A stretch of 64,000 nucleotides of DNA from Microbacterium psychrotolerans (GTDB lineage Bacteria > Actinomycetota > Actinomycetes > Actinomycetales > Microbacteriaceae). The notes below the pieces were generated by a model. It was not told the origin of the DNA. It did no database searches and saw nothing but the letters and a program-made list of their open reading frames with translations. Shown piece by piece: positions 1 through 9,066 of the stretch. The stretch lies in NCBI RefSeq assembly GCF_031085295.1, contig NZ_JAVFWO010000004.1, positions 434,001 through 498,000 on the forward strand, given 5' to 3'. The first letter of the stretch is position 1. Each line of letters begins with the position of its first letter. A program made the translations under genes and the position numbers.

Positions 1-150
1 GCTCTCCTCGCCCTCAGTGAACTCGCCCTTGGGGATCGACCAGGCGCCGGCATCCTTGCTCGCCCAGAACGGCCCGCCCATGTGTGCGATGAGCACCTGG
101 AGTTCGGGCGCGAGCCGGTAGAGAAGGATGCCGGCGCTGGTGATCGCCAT
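1..150 (-). CDS. NUDIX hydrolase, N-terminal part only
   Basis: The minus strand from an ATG at 150 reads for 50 codons and runs off the left edge of the window. The translation opens with a beta-strand-like segment (AGILLYR), then HMGGPFWASKDAGAWSIPKG, the sequence that in many bacterial NUDIX proteins immediately precedes the GX5EX7REUXEEXGU catalytic box. The box itself lies outside the window, so activity and substrate cannot be judged; family members hydrolyse nucleoside diphosphate linked compounds. It lies on the same strand as and 36 bp downstream of the aldo/keto reductase, so the two could be co-transcribed. The family call is fairly safe despite the truncation. Confidence 0.75.
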   Translation of the reverse strand, partial: MAITSAGILLYRLAPELQVLIAHMGGPFWASKDAGAWSIPKGEFTEGEES

Positions 151-186
151 GTCGGTCCCGAGGTCGCGGGTTCTCGAGGCTGCCGG

Positions 187-1200
187 TCAGACCAGGCGGG
201 TCTCGGGCGACACGGTGTACGTGTCCTCCGGGTCGCGGTAGACGACGTCGCCCAGGGCGGCGTCGATGGCGGCGAGGGTATCGGCGTCGAGCACGACACC
301 CGAGGCCTTGACCGTCTCGGCGAGCTGCTCGGGGCGCGATGCCCCGACCAGTGCCGACGCGACGTTCTTGTTCTGCAGCACCCAGGCGATGGCGAGCTGG
401 GGCATCGACAGCCCCGCCTGCTCGGCCACCGGCTTGAGCCCCTGGACCGCCTGGAGCACCTCGTCGCGCAGGAAGGACTTGATGAATCCCGCGCCGCTCT
501 TCTCATCCGTGGCGCGCGAGCCCTCGGGCACCGGCTCACCGGGCAGGTACTTGCCCGACAGCACGCCCTGGGCCATCGGCGACCACACGATCTGCGAGAT
601 GCCGAGCTCCTCGGAGGCCGGCACCACCTTGCCCTCGATCACGCGCCACAGCGCCGAGTACTGCGGCTGGTTGGAGATGAGCTGAACGCCGTAGCTCCGC
701 GCGAGCGCGTGACCCTCGCGCAGCTGCTCCGCCGTCCACTCCGACACGCCGATGTAGAGCGCCTTGCCCTGGCGGACGACGTCGGCGAACGCCTGGAACG
801 TCTCCTCGAGCGGCGTCTCGTAGTCGAAGCGGTGCGCCTGGTACAGGTCGACGTAGTCGGTGCCGAGGCGCTTCAGCGATCCGTTGATCGACTCGAAGAT
901 GTGCTTGCGGCTGAGGCCGGTGTCGTTGGGGCCCTTGGGGCCGGTCGGGAAGTAGACCTTGGTGAAGATCTCGAGCGATTCGCGGCGCTGACCCGTGAGC
1001 GCCTTGCCGAGGACTTCTTCCGCCAGCGTGTTGGCGTACACGTCTGCGGTGTCGAACGTGGTGATGCCGGCATCCAGTGCCGCATGGACCGTCGCGATGG
1101 CGGCCGAGTCGTCGACCTGCGAGCCGTGGGTGACCCAGTTGCCGTAGGTGATCTCGCTGACCTTGAGACCGCTGTTTCCGAGGTACCGGTAATTGACCAT
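187..1200 (-). CDS. Aldo/keto reductase, potassium-channel beta-subunit-like
   Basis: A 337-residue NAD(P)H-dependent oxidoreductase of the AKR superfamily, full length for the branch related to voltage-gated K+ channel beta subunits. The AKR catalytic tetrad is visible: Asp50 and Tyr55 in FDTADVY, Lys81 in EIFTK and His123 in YQAHRFD. The C-terminal cofactor-binding stretch (ALVGASRPEQLAETVKAS) is also present. The start ATG at 1200 gives the family-typical opening YRYLGNSGLKVSEITYGNW. It follows the ABC exporter operon on the same strand, but a hairpin lies between them, so it is probably its own unit. The physiological substrate (aldehydes or methylglyoxal-like carbonyls are usual) cannot be told from sequence. 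Confidence 0.9.
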   Translation of the reverse strand: MVNYRYLGNSGLKVSEITYGNWVTHGSQVDDSAAIATVHAALDAGITTFDTADVYANTLAEEVLGKALTGQRRESLEIFTKVYFPTGPKGPNDTGLSRKHIFESINGSLKRLGTDYVDLYQAHRFDYETPLEETFQAFADVVRQGKALYIGVSEWTAEQLREGHALARSYGVQLISNQPQYSALWRVIEGKVVPASEELGISQIVWSPMAQGVLSGKYLPGEPVPEGSRATDEKSGAGFIKSFLRDEVLQAVQGLKPVAEQAGLSMPQLAIAWVLQNKNVASALVGASRPEQLAETVKASGVVLDADTLAAIDAALGDVVYRDPEDTYTVSPETRLV

Positions 1201-1281
1201 GAGGAAAACGCTACCTGCCTCCGGTGAGGTGCCGGCGCGCAGCGGGTCAGGTCGCCGACTCCATGAAACACGGCGGAACGA

Positions 1282-1325
1282 ACGGATGCCGCGACCGGCG
1301 CGTGAGCACCGGCCGCGGCATCCGT
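1282..1325 (-). terminator. Hairpin after the ABC exporter operon
   Basis: A perfect 12-bp inverted repeat (ACGGATGCCGCG at 1282-1293 with CGCGGCATCCGT at 1314-1325) encloses a loop containing a smaller CCGG/CCGG pairing. It starts 14 nt beyond the stop of the ABC subunit gene, where an intrinsic terminator would be expected. There is no T-tract, as with every other hairpin in this window, so termination is inferred from position and stem strength only. Confidence 0.5.
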
Positions 1326-1338
1326 CGTCAGGCGCCGG

Positions 1339-3486
1339 TCAGACCACGCGGGCCGACTCGTCCTCGACGGCGTCATCGCCGGCCCCGGCCGACGCCTCGC
1401 CGTGGGCGGCCTCGGAGAGCGCGCGCGCCTCCTCGTCGAGATCGGTCGCCGCCTGCTCGAACTGCGAGTTGTAGAGCCGGAAGTACGCGCCCTTGGCGAC
1501 GATGAGCTCGTCGTGCGTGCCCTTCTCGACGATCCCGCCGTTCTCCATCACGAGGATGAGGTCGGCGTCGCGGATGGTCGACAGGCGGTGTGCGATCACG
1601 AAGGACGTCCGGCCTTCGCGCAGCGCCGCCATGGCGTGCTGCAGCAGCAGCTCGGTGCGGGTGTCGACGGAGCTGGTCGCCTCGTCGAGGATCAGCACCG
1701 ACGGCTGCGCCACGAACGCGCGGGCGATCGTGATGAGCTGCTTCTCGCCGGCCGAGATGTTCGACGCATCCTCATCGAGGAGCGTGTCGTAGCCGTCCGG
1801 CAGGGAGTGCACGAAACGATCGACGTAGGTCGCCCGCGCGGCGGCGAGGATCTCGTCGTCGGTCGCGTCGGCGCGGCCGTAGCGGATGTTCTCGCGGATC
1901 GTGCCGGCGAACAGCCACGGGTCCTGCAGCACCATTCCCGTCTTGGCGCGGATGTCGCGACGCGTGAGCTGCGCGATGTCCTGCCCGTTGAGGAGGATGC
2001 GGCCGCCGTCGAGCTCGTAGAAGCGCATGAGCAGGTTCACCAGCGTCGTCTTGCCGGCGCCGGTCGGACCGACGATCGCGACGGTCTGGCCCGGCTCCAC
2101 CCGGAACGACAGGTCGTGGATCAGCGGCCGCTCGGGCGTGTACGAGAAGGCGACGTCCTGGAACTCGATCGTGCCGTCGCCCTCGACAGGCGCCGGGGCG
2201 TCCTGCGCGTCGGGCTCCTGCTCGCTCTCGTCGAGCAGCTCGAACACCCGCTCGGCCGACGCCGTGCCGGACTGCACGACCGCGGCCATGCCGCCCAGCT
2301 CCGACAGCGGCTGGGTGAACTGCTGCGAGTACTGGATGAACGCCTGCACGTCGCCGAGGCGCAGCTGGCCGCTCGCCACCATCAGCGCGCCGAAGACAGC
2401 GATGCCGACGTAGGTCAGGTTCCCGATGAACATCATCGCGGGCATCATGATGTTCGACAGGAACTGCGCCTTGAAGGACGCCTGGTACAGCTCCTCGTTC
2501 TCGGCCCGGAAGGCCTCGCGGGACGCCTGCTCGCGGCCGAAGACCTTGACGAGCGCGTGACCCGAGAACGACTCCTCGACGCGCGCGTTGAGGCGGCCGA
2601 CCTTGCGCCACTGGATGCCGAACGCCTTCTGCGAACGGGGACCGATGACGCCGAACAGCACGGCCATGAGCGGGAAGCTCACGAGCACGACGAGGGTGAG
2701 CTGCCACGAGATCGTCAGCATCATGATCAGCACGCCGATCACGGTGAGCACGCTCGTGAGCGCCTGCGACAGCGACTGCTGCATCATCTGCGTGATGTTG
2801 TCGATGTCGTTCGTGACGCGCGAGATCAGCTCGCCGCGCTGCACCCGGTCGAAGTAGCGCAGCGGCAGGCGGTTGATCTTCGCCTCGACGTCTTCGCGGA
2901 GGCGCCACATGACGCGCACCATGATGACGTTGATGACGTAGCCCTGCACCCACATGAGCAGCGACGACGTGAAGTACAGCGCGAGCACGATGAGCAGCAC
3001 ACGGCTCAGCGCCATGAAGTCGACGCCGGCGCCGGGGACGAAGTGCTCCATCGCCGCGACCATGTTGGCGAGGTCCTGCTGGCCACTGTCGGCGAGACCC
3101 TGGACGACCTGCTCCTGGGTGGCGCCCGACGGCGCCATCGACGACACGACGCCCTCGAAGAGGATGTTGGTCGCCTCGCCGAGCACCTTCGGCGAGAGAA
3201 CCGCCAGCACGACGCCGATCGAGCCGAGGATCGACACGAAGATGAAGCCGACGGCGTTGGGGCGCAGCAGCCCGATGAGGCGGCGGAAGGACGGACCGAA
3301 GTGCGCGGCCTTGCCCGGGGCGACGGCGCCGCTCCAGTCATCGGCCGAGATGCGCGCCTGCTCGCCCAGCTCGATCTCGAGCTTCTCCTCGGGGCTCAGC
3401 TCTGCGATGGCGTCGCGCGCACGACGACGGCTGGTGGACTTGTCGGCGGTGGACTCGTCGGTGTGGGACTGGTTGTCGGCGCTCAT
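1339..3486 (-). CDS. ABC exporter subunit with consensus ATPase site
   Basis: A 715-residue half-transporter: a charged 60-residue N terminus, a six-helix type IV exporter membrane domain (about residues 70-400, including RLPLRYFDRVQRGELISRVTNDIDN) and a nucleotide-binding domain with Walker A GPTGAGKTT, signature SAGEKQ in place of LSGGQ, and Walker B LILDEATSSVD with the catalytic Glu present. The neighbouring 596-residue subunit has a degenerate Walker B, so the pair looks like a heterodimeric exporter of the TM287/288, LmrCD or BmrCD type. Its start ATG overlaps the stop of that subunit by 4 nt, indicating translational coupling. Substrate is unknown; drug or lipid export is typical. The last 40 residues are acidic and alanine-rich. 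Confidence 0.92.
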   Translation of the reverse strand: MSADNQSHTDESTADKSTSRRRARDAIAELSPEEKLEIELGEQARISADDWSGAVAPGKAAHFGPSFRRLIGLLRPNAVGFIFVSILGSIGVVLAVLSPKVLGEATNILFEGVVSSMAPSGATQEQVVQGLADSGQQDLANMVAAMEHFVPGAGVDFMALSRVLLIVLALYFTSSLLMWVQGYVINVIMVRVMWRLREDVEAKINRLPLRYFDRVQRGELISRVTNDIDNITQMMQQSLSQALTSVLTVIGVLIMMLTISWQLTLVVLVSFPLMAVLFGVIGPRSQKAFGIQWRKVGRLNARVEESFSGHALVKVFGREQASREAFRAENEELYQASFKAQFLSNIMMPAMMFIGNLTYVGIAVFGALMVASGQLRLGDVQAFIQYSQQFTQPLSELGGMAAVVQSGTASAERVFELLDESEQEPDAQDAPAPVEGDGTIEFQDVAFSYTPERPLIHDLSFRVEPGQTVAIVGPTGAGKTTLVNLLMRFYELDGGRILLNGQDIAQLTRRDIRAKTGMVLQDPWLFAGTIRENIRYGRADATDDEILAAARATYVDRFVHSLPDGYDTLLDEDASNISAGEKQLITIARAFVAQPSVLILDEATSSVDTRTELLLQHAMAALREGRTSFVIAHRLSTIRDADLILVMENGGIVEKGTHDELIVAKGAYFRLYNSQFEQAATDLDEEARALSEAAHGEASAGAGDDAVEDESARVV

Positions 3487-5273
3487 CGGGCGACCTCCGC
3501 TCCGAGCTGGGATTCGACGATCTCACGGTAGGTCTGGCTCGTCTCGAGCAGCTGCTCGTGCGTGCCGAGTCCGACGATGCCGCCGTCGTCGAGGACGATG
3601 ATGCGGTCGGCGTCGGTGATCGTCGAGACACGCTGGGCGACGACGATCTTGGTGACGTCCGGCAGCTCCCGCCACAGCGCCTGTCTCAGCCTCGCGTCGG
3701 TGGTGAGATCAAGCGCCGAGAAGGAGTCGTCGAAGACGAGCACGCGCGGCTGGTGGACGATCGCCCGGGCGATGGCGAGGCGCTGACGCTGACCGCCCGA
3801 CACGTTTGTTCCCCCCTGCGAGATCGGGGCGTCGAGCCCGCCGTCCATCTGGCTCACGAAGTCGCTCGCCTGGGCGATCTCGAGCGCACGCCAGAGCTCG
3901 GCATCCGTCGCCTCTTCACGCCCGAACCGCAGGTTCGACGCGATCGTGCCCGAGAACAGGAACGGCCGCTGCGGCACCAGCCCGATCGTGGCCCAGAGCG
4001 CGTCGAGGTCAGCGCGACGGACATCCAGGCCGCCCACCTCGACAACGCCGTCGGTCACGTCGAACAGGCGGGGGATCATCGAGATCAGCGTGGTCTTGCC
4101 CGCACCGGTCGAGCCGACGACCGCGACGGTCTCACCCGGCTCGGCGCGGAAGCTGATGCCCGAGAGGATGGGATGCTCGGCGCCCGGGTAGGTGAAGGTG
4201 ACGTCCTTGAACTCGACGGTGCCCGGCGCGGGGAACTCGGCGGGCGCGTCCGCGGGCCGCTCGAGCGACGAGGCGGTGTCGAGCACCTCGCCGATGCGCT
4301 CTGCCGACACCGCGGCGCGCGGGATCATCAGCGTCATGAAGCTCGCCATCATCACGCCCGACAGGATGATCATGGCGTACTGCATGAAGGCGAACAGCGT
4401 GCCGATCTGGATCTCGCCCGAGTCGACCTGCATGCCGCCGAACCAGATCACGCCGATGACGGTGACGTTCAGGATGAGCATGACGGCCGGGAACAGCACC
4501 ACGAAGAGCGAGCCGACCTTGCGACCGACGACCATGATCTCGGTGTTGGCCGCGCGGAAGCGCTCCTCCTCGATGGGCTCGCGGACGAAGGCACGGATCA
4601 CGCGGATGCCGGTGAGCTGCTCGCGCATCACCCGGTTCACGCCGTCGAGCTTGCCCTGGTAGCTGCGGAACAGCGGGACCATCCGCGCGATCACGATGCC
4701 GGCGACGACGAGCAGCACGGGCACGGCGACGGCGATGATCCAGGCGAGGCTGGCGGCCTGCTCGACGGCGAGGATGATGCCGCCGATGGCGAGCAGGGGC
4801 GCCGTCACGAGGAAGGTGGCGGCCATCATCGCGAGCATCTGCACCTGCTGCACGTCATTCGTGTTGCGGGTGATCAGCGAGCCGGCGCCGAAGCCGGTGA
4901 CCTCGCGCTCGGAGAATCCCGACACCCGCTCGAAGATGTCGTCGCGGACGTCACGGCCGAGCTTCATCGCCGCGCGAGCCGCGAAGTACGTGGCGATGAT
5001 CGAGGCGACGATCTGCGCGAGCGACACGGTCAGCATCACCGCGCCGGTGCGCCAGATGTACTCGGTGTCGCCCTTGGCGACGCCGTTGTCGATGATGTCG
5101 GCATTGAGGCTCGGCAGGTAGAGCGAGGCGAGCGCGGAGGCGGACTGGAACAGCAGCACCCCGAGCAGCAGCCAGCCGGATGGTTTGAGATAGCGGACGA
5201 GGAGTTTGGCGAGCACGGACTTCTCCCAGACGTGACGAGGCCACGACGAATCACCGCCTGATGCGGTGGTCAT
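3483..5273 (-). CDS. ABC exporter subunit with degenerate Walker B
   Basis: A 596-residue half-transporter with a six-helix membrane domain, Walker A GSTGAGKTT, a canonical signature NVSGGQRQR and Walker B VLVFDDSFSALD. The residue after the Walker B Asp is Asp instead of the catalytic Glu, the usual mark of the non-hydrolysing site in heterodimeric ABC exporters. The ATG at 5273 (MTTASGGD) is chosen over an upstream in-frame start at 5297 because the eight extra residues (QWWGRH...) do not look coding. It is the first gene of a two-gene operon and overlaps the next by 4 nt. A palindrome at 5385-5400 near its promoter suggests repression by an unlinked regulator. Confidence 0.92.
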   Translation of the reverse strand: MTTASGGDSSWPRHVWEKSVLAKLLVRYLKPSGWLLLGVLLFQSASALASLYLPSLNADIIDNGVAKGDTEYIWRTGAVMLTVSLAQIVASIIATYFAARAAMKLGRDVRDDIFERVSGFSEREVTGFGAGSLITRNTNDVQQVQMLAMMAATFLVTAPLLAIGGIILAVEQAASLAWIIAVAVPVLLVVAGIVIARMVPLFRSYQGKLDGVNRVMREQLTGIRVIRAFVREPIEEERFRAANTEIMVVGRKVGSLFVVLFPAVMLILNVTVIGVIWFGGMQVDSGEIQIGTLFAFMQYAMIILSGVMMASFMTLMIPRAAVSAERIGEVLDTASSLERPADAPAEFPAPGTVEFKDVTFTYPGAEHPILSGISFRAEPGETVAVVGSTGAGKTTLISMIPRLFDVTDGVVEVGGLDVRRADLDALWATIGLVPQRPFLFSGTIASNLRFGREEATDAELWRALEIAQASDFVSQMDGGLDAPISQGGTNVSGGQRQRLAIARAIVHQPRVLVFDDSFSALDLTTDARLRQALWRELPDVTKIVVAQRVSTITDADRIIVLDDGGIVGLGTHEQLLETSQTYREIVESQLGAEVAR

Positions 5274-5377
5274 GGTGTGCCGACCCCACCATTGCACGGG
5301 CCGCCGACATCGCGGCAGTCCCGTTCACGGAGGGCGAACGGCGTATTCGAACGGCATTCCCGGGCCGCCCGCCGGTC

Positions 5378-5400
5378 ACTCTAACACGATATATCGCGTG
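5378..5400 (-). promoter_or_regulatory. Candidate promoter and operator of the ABC exporter operon
   Basis: On the minus strand TAGAGT (5378-5383) fits the actinobacterial -10 consensus TANNNT. Just upstream lies CACGATATATCGCGTG (5385-5400), with a perfect 10-bp core palindrome CGATATATCG. AT-rich palindromes of this form are typical of PadR-family operators in front of ABC exporters, but no PadR gene is present in the window. No good -35 is visible. The leader would be about 100 nt. Confidence 0.4.
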
Positions 5401-5427
5401 ATGCGAGCTCCCGCATCCGCCGCTCCA

Positions 5428-5487
5428 GAATCGCGAAAGGGTATGTTCGGCAGCGTGCGACTGCGGAAACATACCCTTTCGCGATTC
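5428..5487. repeat. Perfect 20-bp inverted repeat with 20-nt spacer
   Basis: Positions 5428-5447 and 5468-5487 are exact reverse complements (the left arm begins GAATCGCGAAAGGG), with a 20-nt spacer between them. The element begins 27 nt beyond the stop of the DUF4407 gene on the minus strand. It could act as a terminator-like RNA hairpin, but it lacks a T-tract, its long spacer is unusual for one, and the perfect symmetry fits a mobile or REP-like intergenic element. The 9-mer at the arm end recurs at 50084-50092 inside cofGH. Confidence 0.75.
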
Positions 5488-5513
5488 CTCGCAGGGAAGG
5501 CGGATGCCTCGGT

Positions 5514-7157
5514 CTAGGCCTGGCCGCCCTGCGCGATGTCGGCGCGCTCCCGCCAGCTGCGGGCGGTGACGCGGTCGAGGGCGACCTGACGGCGCAACGC
5601 GTCCGCCTTCTCGTACAGCGTCGGATCGCCGTAGCTGGTCAGCACCTTCACGAGCACCGGGAGCAGCTCGATCATGAAGAACAGCGCGGCGATCAGCCCG
5701 TGCGCCCACAGCAGCGTCGGCTCGCGCTGCGACAGGCGCTCCAGGCCGCTGATCTGGCTCAGCAATCCGGTCGCACCGGCGTTGCCACCCGCGACTTCGG
5801 CGGCACGTGCGTTGTACGCGGCGAGCGCCGCGTCGTATTGCTCGCGAGCGGCGGGCAACTCGTCCTTCGCCTGCTTCTTGTTCTGGGCTTCGGAGGCACC
5901 CGCGTCGGCCGTGCCGGCCGCCTGCGCGGCAGCGAGGTCGGACTGCGCGGCGGTCAGCTGGGCCGCCAGATCGTCGTACGCCGACTGGGCCGCCGCCAGC
6001 TGATCCTGAGCCGCGCCGGAGCTCGCTCCCTCGCCGGCGACGCCGCTGCAGCCTGCGACCTCGCCAGCGCCCTGGCCGGTGAGTTCGCACTGGTAGATGG
6101 CCCGGGCCTGGTCGATCACGGTCTGCTGGGCGGCGAGCTTGGCAGTCAGGTCATCGACGGTCGCCTGCGCCGACGCCGTCGCGCCGGAAGTCGTGTCGGC
6201 GCCTGCCACCACGCCGCTGGCCGCCTGGCTCTCGAGAGCGGAGACCCGCTCGCTCGCGGCATCCAAAGCCTGCTTCTCGGGGCCGGACGTCACGGCGTCC
6301 TGATCGGACTGCGCCTGCACGAGATTCGTCGCGGTCACCTCGCGCGCGATGTCGTTGTGGAACACCTGCAGCACGAGCGGCTCGGCGACGACGATGCCGA
6401 TGATCGCGGCCATGATCACGCGCGGGATCGCCAGCCCGATGAGGCGCCAGACATTGCGCGTCGAGCGCATGGTCGAGGTGAGGAAGCGGTCGAGGTTGAA
6501 GATGATGAGCGCCCACACCATCGCGAGCGGCACGGCGACCCACGCCGCCACCCGCACGCCCGTCGTGAGCGCGAACATCATCGAGATCGCCGAGACCAGG
6601 GCGGTGCCGGCGAGCACGAAGAACATCTGCACGAACCGCGGTGTCTCAGTGGGCACTTCGTCGAGCACCGAGCCGTCCGCGCCACCGAGGATCGCGACCC
6701 GGCGCCAGCCCGCGCCGCGCTCACGCCGATGCGCGGCGCGCTGGGAGCGACCCGAGCGACCCGCGCGCGCGGCCGCGGCCTCCGCGTCGGGCGCCTCGAC
6801 GGCGGGCTCGGCGGTCGGCTCGGGCTCCGCCGCGGCGCCCCACTCCCCGATCGGGGTGCTCTCCGCGGTCGCCGCCGGCTCGGCATCCACCACTCGGTCC
6901 GCCACCGGAGCCCTGTCCGCCACCACCGCGACCGGCTGAGTCGGGTTCATCGCCAGCGCGTCCTCGAGCAGATCGCGCGTCACCGGGTACGGGTCCTCGG
7001 GTCCGTCGGCGTCGAGACGCGCGTCACCGGGCTCGCCTGCCGCCTGCTGGGCGCGCACGTCGTCGAGGTACAGATCCTCTGTCCGGTCGCCGTCCGTCTC
7101 GAACTCGATGCGGCCGTCGGAGCCGAACCTGCCCGGCCGGTGTGCGGAGAATGACAT
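5514..7157 (-). CDS. DUF4407 membrane protein
   Basis: A 547-residue protein with a disordered, acidic, Ala/Pro/Glu-rich N terminus (to about residue 165) followed by ILGGADGSVLDEVPTETPRF, the usual entry to the DUF4407 domain. Hydrophobic helices follow (FFVLAGTALVSAISMMFALT, then AAWVAVPLAMVWALIIFNLD, then an IPRVIMAAIIGIVVAEP segment), a long periplasmic-type coiled region rich in Ala/Gln (about 285-465), and a final membrane helix near WAHGLIAALFFMIELLPVLV. This layout matches the family, whose function is unknown; an envelope role is only a guess. It has no operon partner: the next gene upstream, rlmN, is separated by 66 bp. Confidence 0.85.
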   Translation of the reverse strand: MSFSAHRPGRFGSDGRIEFETDGDRTEDLYLDDVRAQQAAGEPGDARLDADGPEDPYPVTRDLLEDALAMNPTQPVAVVADRAPVADRVVDAEPAATAESTPIGEWGAAAEPEPTAEPAVEAPDAEAAAARAGRSGRSQRAAHRRERGAGWRRVAILGGADGSVLDEVPTETPRFVQMFFVLAGTALVSAISMMFALTTGVRVAAWVAVPLAMVWALIIFNLDRFLTSTMRSTRNVWRLIGLAIPRVIMAAIIGIVVAEPLVLQVFHNDIAREVTATNLVQAQSDQDAVTSGPEKQALDAASERVSALESQAASGVVAGADTTSGATASAQATVDDLTAKLAAQQTVIDQARAIYQCELTGQGAGEVAGCSGVAGEGASSGAAQDQLAAAQSAYDDLAAQLTAAQSDLAAAQAAGTADAGASEAQNKKQAKDELPAAREQYDAALAAYNARAAEVAGGNAGATGLLSQISGLERLSQREPTLLWAHGLIAALFFMIELLPVLVKVLTSYGDPTLYEKADALRRQVALDRVTARSWRERADIAQGGQA

Positions 7158-7223
7158 CCGGACACCCTAGACAGGCCAACCTGTGCGGCAGGTGAGTCTC
7201 GGCGGCGCGAGGAGCCGGTGCGC

Positions 7224-8465
7224 TCAGTCCTCGAGCGGGGTGACGGCCGCGACCGCCTCGTCTTCCTCGGTGGCGACCAGCTGCCCGCAGGCGCCGTCGA
7301 TCTCCTTGCCGCGGGTGTCGCGGAGGGTCGTCGGGATGCCGGCGTCGTTGAGGCGCCGGACGAACTCGTTCTGCACCGGCACGTCGGATGCCGTCCAGAT
7401 CGAGCCGGGGGTCGGGTTCAGCGGGATCGGGTTGACGTGCACCCAGCCGCGACCGCGCGCGTTGAGCTTCTCGGCGAGGAGGTCGGCGCGCCAGCCGTGA
7501 TCGTTCATGTCCTTGATGAGCGCGTACTCGATCGACACGCGGCGTCCGGTCTTGTCGAAGTAGGCGCGGGCGGCGTCGAGCGCCTCGTCGACCTTCCAGC
7601 GGGAGTTGACCGGGATCAGCTCGTCGCGGAGCTTGTCGTCGGGCGCATGCAGCGAGAGCGCGAAGGTCACCGGGATGTCCTCGTTCGCGAGCTTCGTGAT
7701 CGCGGGCACGAGTCCGACCGTCGACACGGTGATGCCGCGGGCGCTCATGCCGAGACCGTGCTGCTTGTCGGTCATGACCCGCACGGCCTGCATCACCCGC
7801 GCGTAGTTCGCCAGCGGCTCGCCCATGCCCATGAAGACGATGTTCGACACCCGCTCGGCGGAGTGGTCGTCCTTCTTCTTGCCGCCCAGCCCGCCGTCGG
7901 CGATGAGGCGGTTGGCGCGCACGATCTGCTCGACGATCTCGGCCGCCGACATGTTGCGGGTGAGGCCGGCCTGCCCGGTGGCGCAGAACGGGCAGTTCAT
8001 GCCGCAGCCGGCCTGGCTCGAGACGCACAGCGTGATGCGTCCGGGGTAGCGCATGAGCACCGACTCCACGAGGGCGCCGTCGTGCAGCTTCCACAGGAAC
8101 TTGATCGTGTCGCCGCGATCGGTCTCGAGACGCCGCACCTCGGTGAGGAGCGCCGGAAGCATGCCGTGGACGAACTCCTCGCGGCCCTCGGCCGGGAGGT
8201 CCGTCATGTCGGCGGGGTTGTGGGTCCAGTGCTGGAAGTAGTGCTTCTCTAGCTGCTTCGCCCGGAAGCCGGGAAGCCCGAGCTCCTTGACCTTCTCGAC
8301 GCGCTGCTCGGGGGTGAAGTCGGCGAGGTGCACCGGCGGCTTGCCGCGCTTGGGGCTGGCGAACTGCAGGAGCGGCCTGCCTTCGGCATCCTTCTTCTGG
8401 GTCCATCCCTCGGTCGCCGGACGCACCTGCCTGGGCTTCGTGGCGCGCACGGGCGAATCGGTCAT
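7224..8465 (-). CDS. rlmN: 23S rRNA (adenine2503-C2)-methyltransferase RlmN
   Basis: A 413-residue radical SAM enzyme that methylates C2 of A2503 in 23S rRNA and A37 in some tRNAs through a methyl-cysteine intermediate. The 4Fe-4S motif CX3CX2C is at Cys154, Cys158 and Cys161 (CGMNCPFC). The methyl-carrier Cys lies in DGACGQL near residue 400. The GEPLANY motif is typical of RlmN. The start ATG at 8465 is chosen because the reading frame further upstream codes on the opposite strand for the acetyltransferase gene and shows no RlmN similarity. It is divergent from the GNAT gene, with about 97 bp between starts. Confidence 0.96.
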   Translation of the reverse strand: MTDSPVRATKPRQVRPATEGWTQKKDAEGRPLLQFASPKRGKPPVHLADFTPEQRVEKVKELGLPGFRAKQLEKHYFQHWTHNPADMTDLPAEGREEFVHGMLPALLTEVRRLETDRGDTIKFLWKLHDGALVESVLMRYPGRITLCVSSQAGCGMNCPFCATGQAGLTRNMSAAEIVEQIVRANRLIADGGLGGKKKDDHSAERVSNIVFMGMGEPLANYARVMQAVRVMTDKQHGLGMSARGITVSTVGLVPAITKLANEDIPVTFALSLHAPDDKLRDELIPVNSRWKVDEALDAARAYFDKTGRRVSIEYALIKDMNDHGWRADLLAEKLNARGRGWVHVNPIPLNPTPGSIWTASDVPVQNEFVRRLNDAGIPTTLRDTRGKEIDGACGQLVATEEDEAVAAVTPLED

Positions 8466-8562
8466 GAGATCCAGGGTAGGGGACGCGCCTGGACGGATGC
8501 CGATGCCGGCGCATCCCGCAACCCCCGTCGGGCAGCCGGCCGACCCGGCTAGCGTGTCGGGC

Positions 8563-9057
8563 GTGAGCGACAACAGCGACGTGACGATCCGGCCGATCGA
8601 GCCCGGCGATGCCGGCGAAGTGATGACGCTGCAGCGCGCCGCGTTCGTGCAGGAGGCCCTCATCTACGGAACCCCCGACATGCCGCCGCTCACGCAGACG
8701 CTCGAGGAGGTGCAGTCCGAGCTGGAGGAGAACCTCGGCGTCGTCGCCCTGGACGGCGCCCGCATGGTCGGGGCGCTGCGGGCGCGCGTCGACGGCGATC
8801 TGCTGCTCGTCGGCCGCATCGCGATCGCACCGGACCGCGCGGGCGAGGGCATCGGCAGCGCACTCCTCGAGGCCGTCGAGCGGCGCGGCGCCGAGCGGGG
8901 CGCCTCCGAGGCCGAGCTCTTCACCGGATCGCTGAGCGAGGCGAACCTCCGCCTCTACGAGCGCGTCGGTTACGCGCAGACGCAGCGCGTGCCGGGCGAC
9001 GACGGCACCGAGCAGGTGTTCCTGCGCAAACGGCTCGACCACGGGCGTCGCGGCTAG
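8563..9057 (+). CDS. GNAT family N-acetyltransferase
   Basis: A 164-residue single-domain GNAT protein. The acetyl-CoA pyrophosphate loop is visible as [15 protein letters not shown], after strand beta4 ([12 protein letters not shown]), and the C-terminal strand contains [15 protein letters not shown], characteristic of amino-group acetyltransferases. The GTG at 8563 is the start that gives the expected [17 protein letters not shown] opening; another GTG at 8554 is possible. The substrate is unknown. The LysE-type exporter follows after 9 bp, suggesting co-transcription, perhaps modification and export of an amine or amino acid, which is inference. Confidence 0.85.
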   Translation: MSDNSDVTIRPIEPGDAGEVMTLQRAAFVQEALIYGTPDMPPLTQTLEEVQSELEENLGVVALDGARMVGALRARVDGDLLLVGRIAIAPDRAGEGIGSALLEAVERRGAERGASEAELFTGSLSEANLRLYERVGYAQTQRVPGDDGTEQVFLRKRLDHGRRG

Positions 9058-9066
9058 GCTCGCCGT

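Noticed and set aside
8287..8562. N-terminal extension of the GNAT gene
   Set aside because: It covers the 5' part of rlmN on the other strand; the GNAT fold begins only after the GTG at 8563.
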